In this document: positions 27,386 to 36,900 of the stretch, piece by piece | Position numbering within the stretch: position 1 is the first letter of the stretch | Layout: each line of letters starts with the position of its first letter | Source: an uncultured Clostridia bacterium | Lineage (GTDB): Bacteria; Bacillota; Clostridia; Oscillospirales; Oscillospiraceae | Direction: 5' to 3' | DNA length: 37,805 bases | Assembly (NCBI GenBank): GCA_945946745.1 | Contig: CAMEWZ010000002.1 | Span: 1 to 37,805, forward strand | Program-made: the position numbers and the translations under genes | The notes under the pieces: model-generated | Told to the model about the DNA's origin: nothing | Database searches by the model: none | The model's input: only the letters and a program-made list of their open reading frames with translations

Positions 27386-28420
27386 ATGCCAAAGGTCAGC
27401 GTAATCGTGCCGGTATACCGGGCGGAAGCGTATTTGAACGACTGTGTGGACTCCATCCTATCCCAGACTTTCTCGGATTTGGAAGTGTTTCTGGTGGACG
27501 ACGGAAGCCCGGACGGCTGTGGGGCGCTGTGCGATGCCTATGCGGCCCGGGACTGCAGGGTTTCGGTGATCCACCAGGAAAACCAGGGCCAGGCTGCGGC
27601 GCGAAATCACGCCCTTGCCAAGGCCCGGGGAGAATGGGTCTGCTTTGTGGACAGCGACGATCTGATCCATCCCCAGATGGTGGAGCGGCTGCTTTCCGCG
27701 GCGGAGGGCAGCGGCGCGGGCATCAGCATGTGCCGGATGCTGGAGGCGCAGACACCGCCGGAGGTTTTTTTTCGGGAGTGTGACGGCGCCTGGCAAAGCT
27801 TGCCCATGGACGAGGAAACCCTGCTTTCCCTCTATGACCGGGACGAATACCCCGGCTGGGTGGCCTGCGCCAAGCTGATTCGCCGGGAGATCGTGATGAC
27901 CCACCTGTTCCGGGAGGGACGGGTCTACGAGGATAATGAGGCGGTGTGCCACTGGCTGCTGCAAGCAGGATACCTGGCGCGGATCGATCAGAGCCTGTAT
28001 TTTTACCGGGGAAACCCCAATAGCACCACCAAAAGCGCCTTTTCCCGGAAACGGCTGGATTATCTGTGGGCGTTGGAGGGCATCTTGAATTGCTACGGCG
28101 CCGCGGGCTATCCGCGCCTTCGGGAGCGGTTCCTCCAGCGGTACGCGGAGGCGGCAGCCAGCGCCATTCGGGGCGCCCGGGAGATTCTCAAGGAGCCGGG
28201 CTTGGCACGGCAGACGGAAAGAAACGTCTGGCGGTTCCTTTGCCGGGAAAAGCTGCGGCTGAACGCGGCGCAGTTGGATCAGTTGTTGGATGCCGCCCAT
28301 CCCAAGCTGATCCGGTTTTACTGGCCGGTGGCGGGGGCCGTCCGCACCCTTCGGCAGACGGGCTTTGGCGGACTGTGGCGAAAAATCCGAAGGTGGTTCG
28401 GGAAAGGAGCGGAGACATGA
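27386..28420 (+). CDS. Glycosyltransferase family 2
   Basis: KVSVIVPVYRAEAYLNDCVDSILSQTFSDLEVFLVDDGSPDGCGALCDAYAARDCRVSVIHQENQGQAAARNHAL...FVDSDDLIHPQMV. Start reassigned to ATG 27386 after AAGGAAGG. Confidence 0.92.
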   Translation: MPKVSVIVPVYRAEAYLNDCVDSILSQTFSDLEVFLVDDGSPDGCGALCDAYAARDCRVSVIHQENQGQAAARNHALAKARGEWVCFVDSDDLIHPQMVERLLSAAEGSGAGISMCRMLEAQTPPEVFFRECDGAWQSLPMDEETLLSLYDRDEYPGWVACAKLIRREIVMTHLFREGRVYEDNEAVCHWLLQAGYLARIDQSLYFYRGNPNSTTKSAFSRKRLDYLWALEGILNCYGAAGYPRLRERFLQRYAEAAASAIRGAREILKEPGLARQTERNVWRFLCREKLRLNAAQLDQLLDAAHPKLIRFYWPVAGAVRTLRQTGFGGLWRKIRRWFGKGAET

Positions 28421-29187
28421 GCATTCCCAAAATCATCCATTACTGCTGGTTTGGCGGAAAACCCAAGCCAAAGCTGGCGGAAAAGTGCCTGCAAAGCTGG
28501 AAAAAGTTCTGCCCGGACTACCAGATTCTGGAGTGGAACGAGGACAATTTCGACATTTCCACAGCACCGCTGTACGTGCGTCAGGCCTACGAGGCGGGCC
28601 GCTGGGCCTTTGTCACGGACTATGTCCGGCTGCGGGGGCTGACGGAGCTGGGCGGTATTTACATGGACACGGACGTGGAGGTCATCCGGCCTCTGGATCC
28701 CTTCCTGGAGCAGAAGGCCTTCGCGGGCTTTGAACATGTGGAACGAGTCCAGACAGGGCTTTTGGCCTGCGAAAAGGGCTTCCCACTGTTTCTGGACTTT
28801 CTACGTTATTATGACGACGCCACGTTCCTGCGCCCGGACGGCACCGTGGACACCACCACCAATGTGGAGGTTTTGACCAATCTGTGCCGCCAGAGGGGTC
28901 TGGTGCTGAACGACCGGTTCCAGGTGGTGGAAGGCCTTGCCATCTATCCCCGGGAGGTATTCTGCCCGGTGGATTTTGATACCAAAAAGCTGAAAAAGAC
29001 CCGAAAAACCGTGACCATCCATTGGTTTTCCGGCAGCTGGCACACCCAGGAGGAATTGGATGCCATGGCGGAGGAAAAGCGGCAGCAGCGCCGGGAGCGG
29101 CAGAGCAATCTCCGGGTCGCCATCGGCAGCAAGCTGCTGGGAGAAACGGGCTATGAGAGGCTGAAAGCCATTTTAAAGAGAAAGTAA
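28417..29187 (+). CDS. DXD-motif glycosyltransferase (Gly_transf_sug/GT32-like capsular polysaccharide synthesis protein)
   Basis: IPKIIHYCWFGGKPKPKLAEKCLQSWKKFCPDYQILEWNEDNFD...YEAGRWAFVTDYVRLRGLTELGGIYMDTDVEVIRPLDPFL. Start reassigned to ATG 28417 (ATGA overlap). Confidence 0.93.
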   Translation: MSIPKIIHYCWFGGKPKPKLAEKCLQSWKKFCPDYQILEWNEDNFDISTAPLYVRQAYEAGRWAFVTDYVRLRGLTELGGIYMDTDVEVIRPLDPFLEQKAFAGFEHVERVQTGLLACEKGFPLFLDFLRYYDDATFLRPDGTVDTTTNVEVLTNLCRQRGLVLNDRFQVVEGLAIYPREVFCPVDFDTKKLKKTRKTVTIHWFSGSWHTQEELDAMAEEKRQQRRERQSNLRVAIGSKLLGETGYERLKAILKRK

Positions 29188-29196
29188 GGGATCGCC

Positions 29197-30144
29197 ATGC
29201 CGAATATCAGCGTGATCGTGCCGGTCTATAAGGTGGAACCGTTTTTAAAGCGGTGTGTGCAGAGTATTCTGGAGCAAACCTACCAGGATTTTGAAGTGAT
29301 CCTGGTGGATGACGGCAGCCCCGACCGCTGCGGGGAACTGTGCGAGGAATATGCGCAGAAAGATGCCAGGGTGCGGGTACTCCATCAGGAGAATGGCGGC
29401 CTGTCCGCCGCCCGGAACACGGGCATCGACTGGGCCTTTGCCAACAGCGACAGCCGCTGGCTGGCCTTTGTGGACAGCGACGACTGGGTGCATCCGGCGT
29501 TTTTGCAGACTTTGTACGATACCGCAGAGCAGACCCTGTGCAAAATCAGCGCCTGCGGGCTTTACCGTACCGGGGGAGAGGAGATCCCGCCCCAGACGGA
29601 TTTTTCGGCAACATGCCTGAATGCGGACGATTATTACTGTGGCCAGATGCATGACGGACTGACGGCGGTGGCTTGGAACAAGCTTTACCACAAATCCCTT
29701 TTTAAAAGCCTGCGCTATCCCATCGGAAAGCTGCATGAGGATGAATTTACCACCTACCGGGCCATTTACGCGGCGGGAAAGATCGGCGTGACCCCGGCCC
29801 GGCTGTATGCCTATTACCAAAACCCCGAGGGGATCATGCGCTCCCAGTGGAATCCCCGCCGGATGCACATGCTGGAAGCCTTTGAGCAGCAGATCGCCTT
29901 TGCCCAGCAGACCGGCAATGCCCGGCTGCTGAACAAAACCGCCGAGCAGTATATTTACAGCACCTACGAACAGCTTTCCCAGGCCCAGATCGTTTACCGC
30001 AAGGAACTGCGCCGAAAACTCCGGGCCGCGTTGAAGCTGGGCCGGGAATGCGGCTGCTTTCCCTTGGAAAGAAGCCGCCTCTGGGCCTACGAAAAGGCCT
30101 ATCCCGTGAAACCGCTGTGGTGGCTGATTGCCAGAATAAAGTGA
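29197..30144 (+). CDS. Glycosyltransferase family 2
   Basis: NISVIVPVYKVEPFLKRCVQSILEQTYQDFEVILVDDGSPDRCGELCEEYAQKDARVRVLHQENGGLSAARNTGIDWAFANSDSRWLAFVDSDDWVHP. Confidence 0.92.
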   Translation: MPNISVIVPVYKVEPFLKRCVQSILEQTYQDFEVILVDDGSPDRCGELCEEYAQKDARVRVLHQENGGLSAARNTGIDWAFANSDSRWLAFVDSDDWVHPAFLQTLYDTAEQTLCKISACGLYRTGGEEIPPQTDFSATCLNADDYYCGQMHDGLTAVAWNKLYHKSLFKSLRYPIGKLHEDEFTTYRAIYAAGKIGVTPARLYAYYQNPEGIMRSQWNPRRMHMLEAFEQQIAFAQQTGNARLLNKTAEQYIYSTYEQLSQAQIVYRKELRRKLRAALKLGRECGCFPLERSRLWAYEKAYPVKPLWWLIARIK

Positions 30145-30152
30145 GGAACCCA

Positions 30153-31127
30153 ATGAACGATGTGATTTCGGTGATCGTGCCGGTTTACAATGTGGCGCGG
30201 TATCTGCCCCAATGCCTGGACAGCATCTTAAGCCAGGATCACCAGGCGCTGGAGGTGATCGTCATTGACGACGGCTCCACCGACGGCTCCGGGGCAATCT
30301 GTGACGAATACGCCCGCCGGGACAGCCGGGTGCGGGTGATTCACCAGGAAAACGGGGGCGCCGCCTCGGCAAAAAACGCGGGGTTGCGGGCTGCCACGGG
30401 GGAATACCTGAGCTTTGTGGACAGCGACGATTTTCTGGAGCCGAATGTCTATGGGTTTATGGTGGAAACGCTGAAAACCCAAAACGCGGACGCGGCCCAG
30501 TTCAATTTCCGGGACGTATACCAAAGCCGGACGGAGGAGCAGTGCCTTTGGACGGGAACGGGGCAGCTGACCAGCACGGAATATCTGCTGCGCTTTCCCA
30601 AGGACTGGACTTGCTCCCTGCTGTGGAACAAGCTGTATAAGCGGGCCATTTTTGACGGCGTGTTTTTTGAGGAAGGCCACAAGATCGACGATGAGTATTT
30701 TACCTACCAGGGCTTTCTGCGGGAGCGCCGGATTGTTTGGGACGAGCGGATCATCTATAACTACCGCAAGCGGGCTTCCAGTGTGATGGCCTCGCCGGAG
30801 GCGGCGGAACGGCGGCTGCTGGACGGCATGGATGCCGTTGCCAAGCGCCGGGAGGCGGTTACCCGGGCATATCCCCAGCTGCGCCGGGCCTTTGATGAGA
30901 ATTATTTGGATGCGATTTGGTATCTGTCGGCCAACGCGGCGCAGGAAGCCACGATTGTGAGCCTAAAGAAGCGGCTAAAGGAATATGCTTGCACCTGGGG
31001 CAATTCCCTGCCTCCCCGATACCTGTGGCCAAAGCTGTGGCATTTGGCTGTCACCAGCCCGCAGAGGCTGGTTCAAGAAAACGAACGGGACAAAGAATGC
31101 GACAATATCCAGGAATATTTCGCGTAA
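30153..31127 (+). CDS. Glycosyltransferase family 2
   Basis: VISVIVPVYNVARYLPQCLDSILSQDHQALEVIVIDDGSTDGSGAICDEYARRDSRVRVIHQENGGAASAKNAGL...FVDSDDFLEP. Start reassigned to ATG 30153. Confidence 0.92.
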   Translation: MNDVISVIVPVYNVARYLPQCLDSILSQDHQALEVIVIDDGSTDGSGAICDEYARRDSRVRVIHQENGGAASAKNAGLRAATGEYLSFVDSDDFLEPNVYGFMVETLKTQNADAAQFNFRDVYQSRTEEQCLWTGTGQLTSTEYLLRFPKDWTCSLLWNKLYKRAIFDGVFFEEGHKIDDEYFTYQGFLRERRIVWDERIIYNYRKRASSVMASPEAAERRLLDGMDAVAKRREAVTRAYPQLRRAFDENYLDAIWYLSANAAQEATIVSLKKRLKEYACTWGNSLPPRYLWPKLWHLAVTSPQRLVQENERDKECDNIQEYFA

Positions 31128-31150
31128 CGCTGAAAAAAGAGGGAAGACCC

Positions 31151-32695
31151 ATGAAGAACAAAACAGAATTCTGGAAAACGCCGGCAGCGGCGGCGATGCT
31201 TACGGCGCTGGCAGCGGGGCTGCTGGTTCACCTGTTTGGCCTGGTGAACATCCTGCACAACAACGATGATATCTGGCAGCAGCCCATGGGTTACGGAGCG
31301 GGCATTACCTCCGGACGGTGGCTGCTGACGGTTCTGGGGGATTTCCTCTCCAGACAGGGCTTTGGCTATAATCTGCCGGTGGTGAACGGGGTGCTGTTCC
31401 TGGTGCTGGTGGCCCTGTGCAGCGGGGTGATCGTGGCCGTGCTGCCCATTCGCTGCCGGAAGATGGCAGCGCTGTTCGGCGCGCTGTTCGCGGTGTTTCC
31501 CGCCATCACCAGCGTGCTGTTTTTTAAGTATACCACTGTGTACTATGGCTTGGCGCTGCTGCTGGCGGTGCTGGCGGCCTGGACACTCCGGGAGGACACG
31601 AAGCTGGGACTGCTGCTGTCGGCCCTGTGTACGGCCCTGTCTCTGGGAATATACCAGGCCTATGTGCCGGTGACGGTTACCTTGCTGGTGCTGATGCTGC
31701 TGCGGCAGACGCTGGAGGGAAAGACGGATGGGAAGAAGCTGCTTCTGCGGGGGCTGTATTTCTGCGCCGGGCTGATCCTGGGCGTACTGCTGTACTTCGT
31801 GTTCCTCAAGATATCCCTGGCGGTTTACCATACCGCGCTGAGCGACTACCAGGGCGTGGACAACATGGGCAGAATCTCCCTGGGCGCTCTGCCCAAGCTG
31901 ATTCGGCGGGCAGTGGGAGACGTGTGCAAGCTGCCGATCTACGACTATTGCGGACTGGCCAATGTGGGCCTTCTGAAGCTGGCTTATGTGGTTCTGGCGG
32001 GCGTATCCGCCGTCCTGGGAGTGTACACGGTTCTGACGCGGAGACTGAAGCCGGGACAGCTGGGGATGACGCTGCTGCTCTGCGCGGCACTGCCGGTGGC
32101 GCTGAATTTTGTGGTGATTATGTGCCCGGACACCTTGATTTACACCTTGATGGTGGCGTCCTTTGCTCTGATTCCCTGCATCCCCATGGTGCTGCTGGAG
32201 GTTTTTCCTGTGGACAGAGGCGGCAGGCTGAAGGCGGCGGCGGGAAAGCTCACCGCCGTGGCGGTGGCGGCGCTGATTTTCGGCTATGGCTATTACGCCA
32301 ATGTGAATGATACCGCCATGTACTTCGCCAACCGGCAGGTGGAGAACTATTGGAGCACCCTGGTGGCCCAGGTTCGGATGACGGAGGGCTTTGACACGGA
32401 CAAGCAGTGGGCGCTGATCGGCGAAATTTCGGATCCCCTGCTGGGCAGCGGCTGGGTGGACGGCGTGACCTACGGCGGAAACCGGTTCACCGACGATCTG
32501 CTGAATCAATATTCCCGGCTGGCCTGGGTGACCCATTATCTGGGCTACCGGGTGCCGGAGGCCAGTGAGCAGACCATTGCGGCGCTGGCCGCGTCCGACG
32601 AGGTAAAGGCCATGCCCTGCTGGCCCAATTATGGCTCCATCCGGGTGATCGGGGACACGGTGGTTATCAAGTTCCAGGAGATGTCCCAGGGATAG
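31151..32695 (+). CDS. Polytopic membrane glucosyltransferase-domain protein (GtrII-like)
   Basis: ILHNNDDIWQQPMGYGAGITSGRWLLTVLGDFLSRQGFGYNLPVVNGVLFLVLVALC: N-terminal D-D/E region followed by a GRW motif and many TMs, as in GtrII-type proteins. Start reassigned to ATG 31151. Confidence 0.78.
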   Translation: MKNKTEFWKTPAAAAMLTALAAGLLVHLFGLVNILHNNDDIWQQPMGYGAGITSGRWLLTVLGDFLSRQGFGYNLPVVNGVLFLVLVALCSGVIVAVLPIRCRKMAALFGALFAVFPAITSVLFFKYTTVYYGLALLLAVLAAWTLREDTKLGLLLSALCTALSLGIYQAYVPVTVTLLVLMLLRQTLEGKTDGKKLLLRGLYFCAGLILGVLLYFVFLKISLAVYHTALSDYQGVDNMGRISLGALPKLIRRAVGDVCKLPIYDYCGLANVGLLKLAYVVLAGVSAVLGVYTVLTRRLKPGQLGMTLLLCAALPVALNFVVIMCPDTLIYTLMVASFALIPCIPMVLLEVFPVDRGGRLKAAAGKLTAVAVAALIFGYGYYANVNDTAMYFANRQVENYWSTLVAQVRMTEGFDTDKQWALIGEISDPLLGSGWVDGVTYGGNRFTDDLLNQYSRLAWVTHYLGYRVPEASEQTIAALAASDEVKAMPCWPNYGSIRVIGDTVVIKFQEMSQG

Positions 32696-32715
32696 AAAAA
32701 AGAGGAGTATTGGGT

Positions 32716-33720
32716 ATGAAAACCGTAAAAATCAAATTTGTGGGAAAAAGCGCCGGACTCCGGCCGGAGGACAACCTGGTATGCTACTATCTGCAAAAGA
32801 ACGGCTATGAGGTGGTGCTTTCGGAGGAACCGGACTATGTTATCTGCGACGTATTTGGCAATCCGCCCTATGCATACTGCCGGTATCCCCAGATCCGGAT
32901 CTTTGAAAGCGGGGAGAATTATACCCCGGATTTCAATGTGATGGACTATGCCATCTGCCGCTATCCCATCTCCTTTTCCGACCGCTGCTTTTATCTGCCC
33001 GGCTGCACCAATCCGGGAGACCATTGGCATGCGCTGGCGAAGAAGGATCGGAGCCGGTATGACCTGGAATTCCTCCGGGCGAAGCCTTACTTTGCCAATT
33101 TTATATCCGGGCATGATTCCGAGCACAACATCCGGGGCGATTTCTTCCGCAAGCTGAACCAGTACAAACGGGTGGAAGCTGCGGGAACTCTGTACAACAA
33201 CATGCCCGGCGGCCAAACGGTGGACTGGTTGGACGGCAGCAAGACAGAGCTGCAAAGAAAAAGCAAATTTACGATCTGCTTTGAAAGCACCTGCCACTAT
33301 GGCTTCATCACGGAGAAAATCACCGACGCGTTCTACGCCGATACCATTCCCATCTACTACGGCAGCCCAAACATCACCGAGATCTTCAACAAAAACGCCT
33401 TCATCAACTGCACGGATTATCCCAGCTTTGACGCGGTGATCGAGAAGATCAAAGAGCTGGATCAGGATGACGAAAAATATCTGGAAATGCTCCGTCAGCC
33501 CATTCTGGTGGATCCTACCTATCCCGAAAGGCTGGACAAGGCGCTGGAGCAATTCCTCTTAAACATTTTTGAGCAGCCCTATGACCAGGCCTACCGCCGC
33601 TGCCGGGCTTATTATCCCAAGAATCATGACGATTATCTGGCAAACTGCATCGAGCCGACGAAGGGGTATCTACTGAAGCAGCGCCTCAAGCAGGCGCTGT
33701 CCCGGAAAGAGAAAGAATAG
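32716..33720 (+). CDS. Glycosyltransferase family 10 (fucosyltransferase-like)
   Basis: YFANFISGHDSEHNIRGDFFRKLNQYKRVEAAGTLYNNM and KFTICFESTCHYGFITEKITDAFYADTIPIYYGSPNITEIFNKNAFIN are the conserved alpha-1,3-fucosyltransferase C-terminal motifs. ATG 32716 with RBS AGAGGAG. Confidence 0.92.
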   Translation: MKTVKIKFVGKSAGLRPEDNLVCYYLQKNGYEVVLSEEPDYVICDVFGNPPYAYCRYPQIRIFESGENYTPDFNVMDYAICRYPISFSDRCFYLPGCTNPGDHWHALAKKDRSRYDLEFLRAKPYFANFISGHDSEHNIRGDFFRKLNQYKRVEAAGTLYNNMPGGQTVDWLDGSKTELQRKSKFTICFESTCHYGFITEKITDAFYADTIPIYYGSPNITEIFNKNAFINCTDYPSFDAVIEKIKELDQDDEKYLEMLRQPILVDPTYPERLDKALEQFLLNIFEQPYDQAYRRCRAYYPKNHDDYLANCIEPTKGYLLKQRLKQALSRKEKE

Positions 33721-33778
33721 GAAAATGCTGATCGGGTTAACGCAGCAACGACTATGCCTTCGCTGGAATTTTTAAATT

Positions 33779-33793
33779 TGTCCCAAAGGGACA
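33779..33793. repeat. Short perfect palindrome TGTCCC-AAA-GGGACA
   Basis: Direct reading of the intergenic sequence 33779-33793. Confidence 0.7.
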
Positions 33794-33799
33794 CCTTAA

Positions 33800-33828
33800 C
33801 TGTCAACTGTCAACTTTCCACTGTCAAC
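33800..33828. repeat. Three short direct repeats of CTGTCAAC
   Basis: CTGTCAACTGTCAACTTTCCACTGTCAAC at 33800-33828. Confidence 0.7.
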
Positions 33829-33863
33829 AGCCTTCCCGATACGATATGGGGGAGGCTGTTTTT
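33827..33863 (+). terminator. Rho-independent terminator closing the polysaccharide cluster
   Basis: ACAGCCTTCCC (33827-33837) / GGGGAGGCTGT (33849-33859), 11-bp stem with one wobble, followed by a TTTT tract and a T-rich region. Confidence 0.85.
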
Positions 33864-33894
33864 GTGCTTTCCACCAGAAAAACGAAAGAAACCC

Positions 33895-33923
33895 TTGCAT
33901 TTGACAACGCTTTGCAATATAAT
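33895..33923 (+). promoter_or_regulatory. Candidate promoter of smc
   Basis: -35 TTGCAT (33895-33900), 17-bp spacer, -10 TATAAT (33918-33923), 36 nt before GTG 33960. Confidence 0.7.
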
Positions 33924-33959
33924 AAATTGAATTATCATCTTTTGACATGAGGTTTTGCT

Positions 33960-36900
33960 GTGTATCTGAAATCTTTGGAATTACAGGGCTTTAAATCCTT
34001 TCCGGATAAGACCCTGATCCGGTTCGGTGATGACATTACCGCCATCGTCGGCCCCAATGGCTCCGGCAAGTCCAATATTTCCGACGCCATCCTCTGGGTC
34101 ATGGGCGAGCAAAGCTCCAAGACCCTCCGGGGCGCGAAAATGGAGGACGTGATCTTCGGCGGCACCCAGAAGCGTTCCGCCGTGGGGTTCGCGGAGGCGA
34201 CCTTGACGCTGGACAATTCCGACCGGGAGCTGGCCTATGATGCCGACGAGGTCATGGTCACCCGGCGCTATTACCGCTCCGGGGACAGCGAATTTTACAT
34301 CAACAAGCAGTCCGCCCGGCTTAAGGACATCAACGAGCTGTTTATGGACACCGGCCTGGGCAAGGAGGGCTACTCCAATATCGGCCAGGGCCGTATTGAC
34401 GAAATCCTCTCCCTAAAAAGCGGCGACCGCCGGGAAATTTTTGAGGAGGCGGCGGGCATCTCCAAATACCGCCACCGCAAGGAGGAGACGGAGCGAAAGC
34501 TGGAGCGTACGGAGGATAACTTGCTGCGCATCGGCGACAAGGTTTCCGAGTTGGAATTGCAGCTGGAGCCTTTGAAGGTTCAGTCCGAGAAGGCGAAAAA
34601 ATATCTGGAACTGAAAGATGAACTCAAAGGGGTGGAGGTGGCCGTTTGGCTGGACACCCTGGACAAGCTATCCGCCGCGGCGAAGAAGGCGGAGGAGGAC
34701 TATGCCTCCGCGTCCTTCGTGCTGCAGCAGGCCCATGATGATCTGGACAGCCTCTACCGCCAAGCAGAGGAACTGACCCAGCTCCTCCATACCCGGGACG
34801 GGGAATTGGAGACCGTGCGGGTCAAGGTCAACATGCTCAGCGCCACCCATCAGCAGCTGGAAGGCCAGATGGCGGTGCTTCAGGGCAACGTGGAGAATAA
34901 TAACGCCAACATTGCCCGAATTGAGGAAGAATTAAAGGGCCAGGAAGATCGCAGCGGCGGCATTGCGGCCCAAATACAGCAGACCCAGAGCAGAATCGGG
35001 GAAATTGAGGCGGCGCTGGGAGAAAAGCGCCGGGAGCTGGATCGCCTGCAGCAGGAGCTCACCGCCATGACCTCCAATGCCCAGGGCATCACCAAGCAGT
35101 TTTTGGAGCTGCGGGGACAGGAATCCACCCTGGCGGCGGATATTGCCGGCCGGCAGGCGGATGTCCGTGGCCTGGAGGAGGGCATGGTGCAGACCCGGCA
35201 GCGGCTGGAGCAGCTGGATGCTGACCTGTCCTCCGGCGCGGCCCGGCATCACGAGGCCCAGGCCAGTCTGGACAATGCCCGCAAGGAGCTGCGGACAGCC
35301 CGGGACAATGTCACTGCGGCCAACAATACCATTTCCGGCTATACCCTCCGGCAGACTACCCGCCTAAAACGCCGGGATGATTTGCAGCAGAGCCTGCGGG
35401 AGCTGAACCAAAAGCTGGACGCGGCGTCCGCCAAGGCCCGGGTGTTCCGAGCCATGGAGCGGGACTTTGAAAGCTACAACAAAGCCGTCCGGATGGTGAT
35501 GCAGGAGGCCCAGCGGGGCGCCCTGCGGAATATCCACGGGCCGGTATCCCGATTGATCCGCACGGAGGACAGCTATACCGTGGCCATTGAGATCGCACTG
35601 GGGGCGGCCATGCAGCAGATCGTGGTGGGCAGCGAGGCCGACGGCAAGGCGGCCATCTCCTACCTGAAGCGCACCGGCGGCGGCCGGGCCACCTTCCTGC
35701 CGCTGAGCACCATTCAAGGCAGAACCTTGCAGGAAACCGGCCTGGAAAACTGCCGGGGGTTTGTGGGGATTGCTTCCCAACTGGTGACATCGGATCCCCA
35801 GTACCGGGGAATCGTGGAAAATCTCCTGGCCCGGACGGTGATCGTCCAGGATATGGACGCGGCCATCAGCATGTCCCAAAAATACCGGGGCCGCTTTAAA
35901 ATCGTCACTCTGGACGGCCAGGTGATGAACCCCGGCGGCTCCATGACCGGCGGTTCCGTGAACAAGGACGCGGGCATTTTGTCCCGGGCCAACGAACTGG
36001 AAAAGCTGACGGCCCAGGAGAAGCAATTGCAGCAGGATAAACTGGTGACAGAAGCTGAATTGCAGGAGGCCCAGCGCCAGTGTGACCAGGTGGAGTTCCA
36101 GATGAGCGCCGCCCGGGATCAGCTCCGGGAAGCGGAGGATCAGGTGCTGCGGCTGGAGGGCCAGGAAAAACAGTATGAGATTTTGCTGAATGCCATTGTG
36201 GAGGCGGAGACCTCCGCCCAGCGGGAGCGGGACGCACTGAAGGAGCGGGACAGCTCCGATAAGAGCCGCTACGCTGCCCAGCAGGCGAAGATCCAGGTCT
36301 ACACCCAGCAATTGGAGCAGACCCGCCAGACCCTGGCAAAGCTGGAAGGCAGCCAGACCGAGGCGGCTGAGGCTACCACGGCCATCTCCGAGAAGATGAC
36401 CGCCTTGAAAACTGGAGAAGCGGCCCTGGATGCCGAGCGCTCCACCGCGCTGGCCCATATCACTGACCTGGAAAATCTGCGGGGCGCCATGGAGGGAGAC
36501 CGGGAGAAAAAGCTGGCTCTGATAGATGCCATCCGGGAGGACACCGCCCGCCTGGAAGGGGAGATCGCCTCCCTTAAGCAGCGCCAGGAGGAAAACGACC
36601 GGGAAAGCGCGGACAGGAACACCCAGATGCAAAAGACCTTGGAAAGCCGGGCAGAGGCAGAAGCCGCCAAAACCCGGGCGGAACGGGATGCCCAGGAGAA
36701 AAACAAGGACATCCTCAACATGGAGCGGGCCTGCGCCCTGCTGGAGCAGAAGAAGGTCACCTCCTCCATGGAGGAAAAGCAGATCATCGACAAGCTGTGG
36801 GAATCCTACGGCTTGACGCCCGGCACGGCCGGAGAGCATCGGGGTGAGATCGAGAATGTCACCGCCGGCAGCCGTCGGGCATCGGAGCTGAAACGGAAAA

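Noticed and set aside
28066-28416. N-terminal extension of the GT32-like ORF upstream of 28417
   Set aside because: It lies out of frame inside the upstream GT2 gene. The conserved protein starts at MSIPKIIHYCWFGG (ATG 28417) with an RBS. Similar over-extensions were trimmed at 4035, 5291, 13219, 15740, 17791, 26134, 27308, 30048 and 30917.
33800-33828. CTGTCAAC repeats as a CRISPR or iteron array
   Set aside because: Only three 7-8 bp units with irregular spacing, no spacers and no cas or rep gene nearby.
33901-33906. TTGACA as the -35 box for smc
   Set aside because: The spacer to TATAAT at 33918 would be only 11 bp. TTGCAT at 33895 gives the correct 17 bp.
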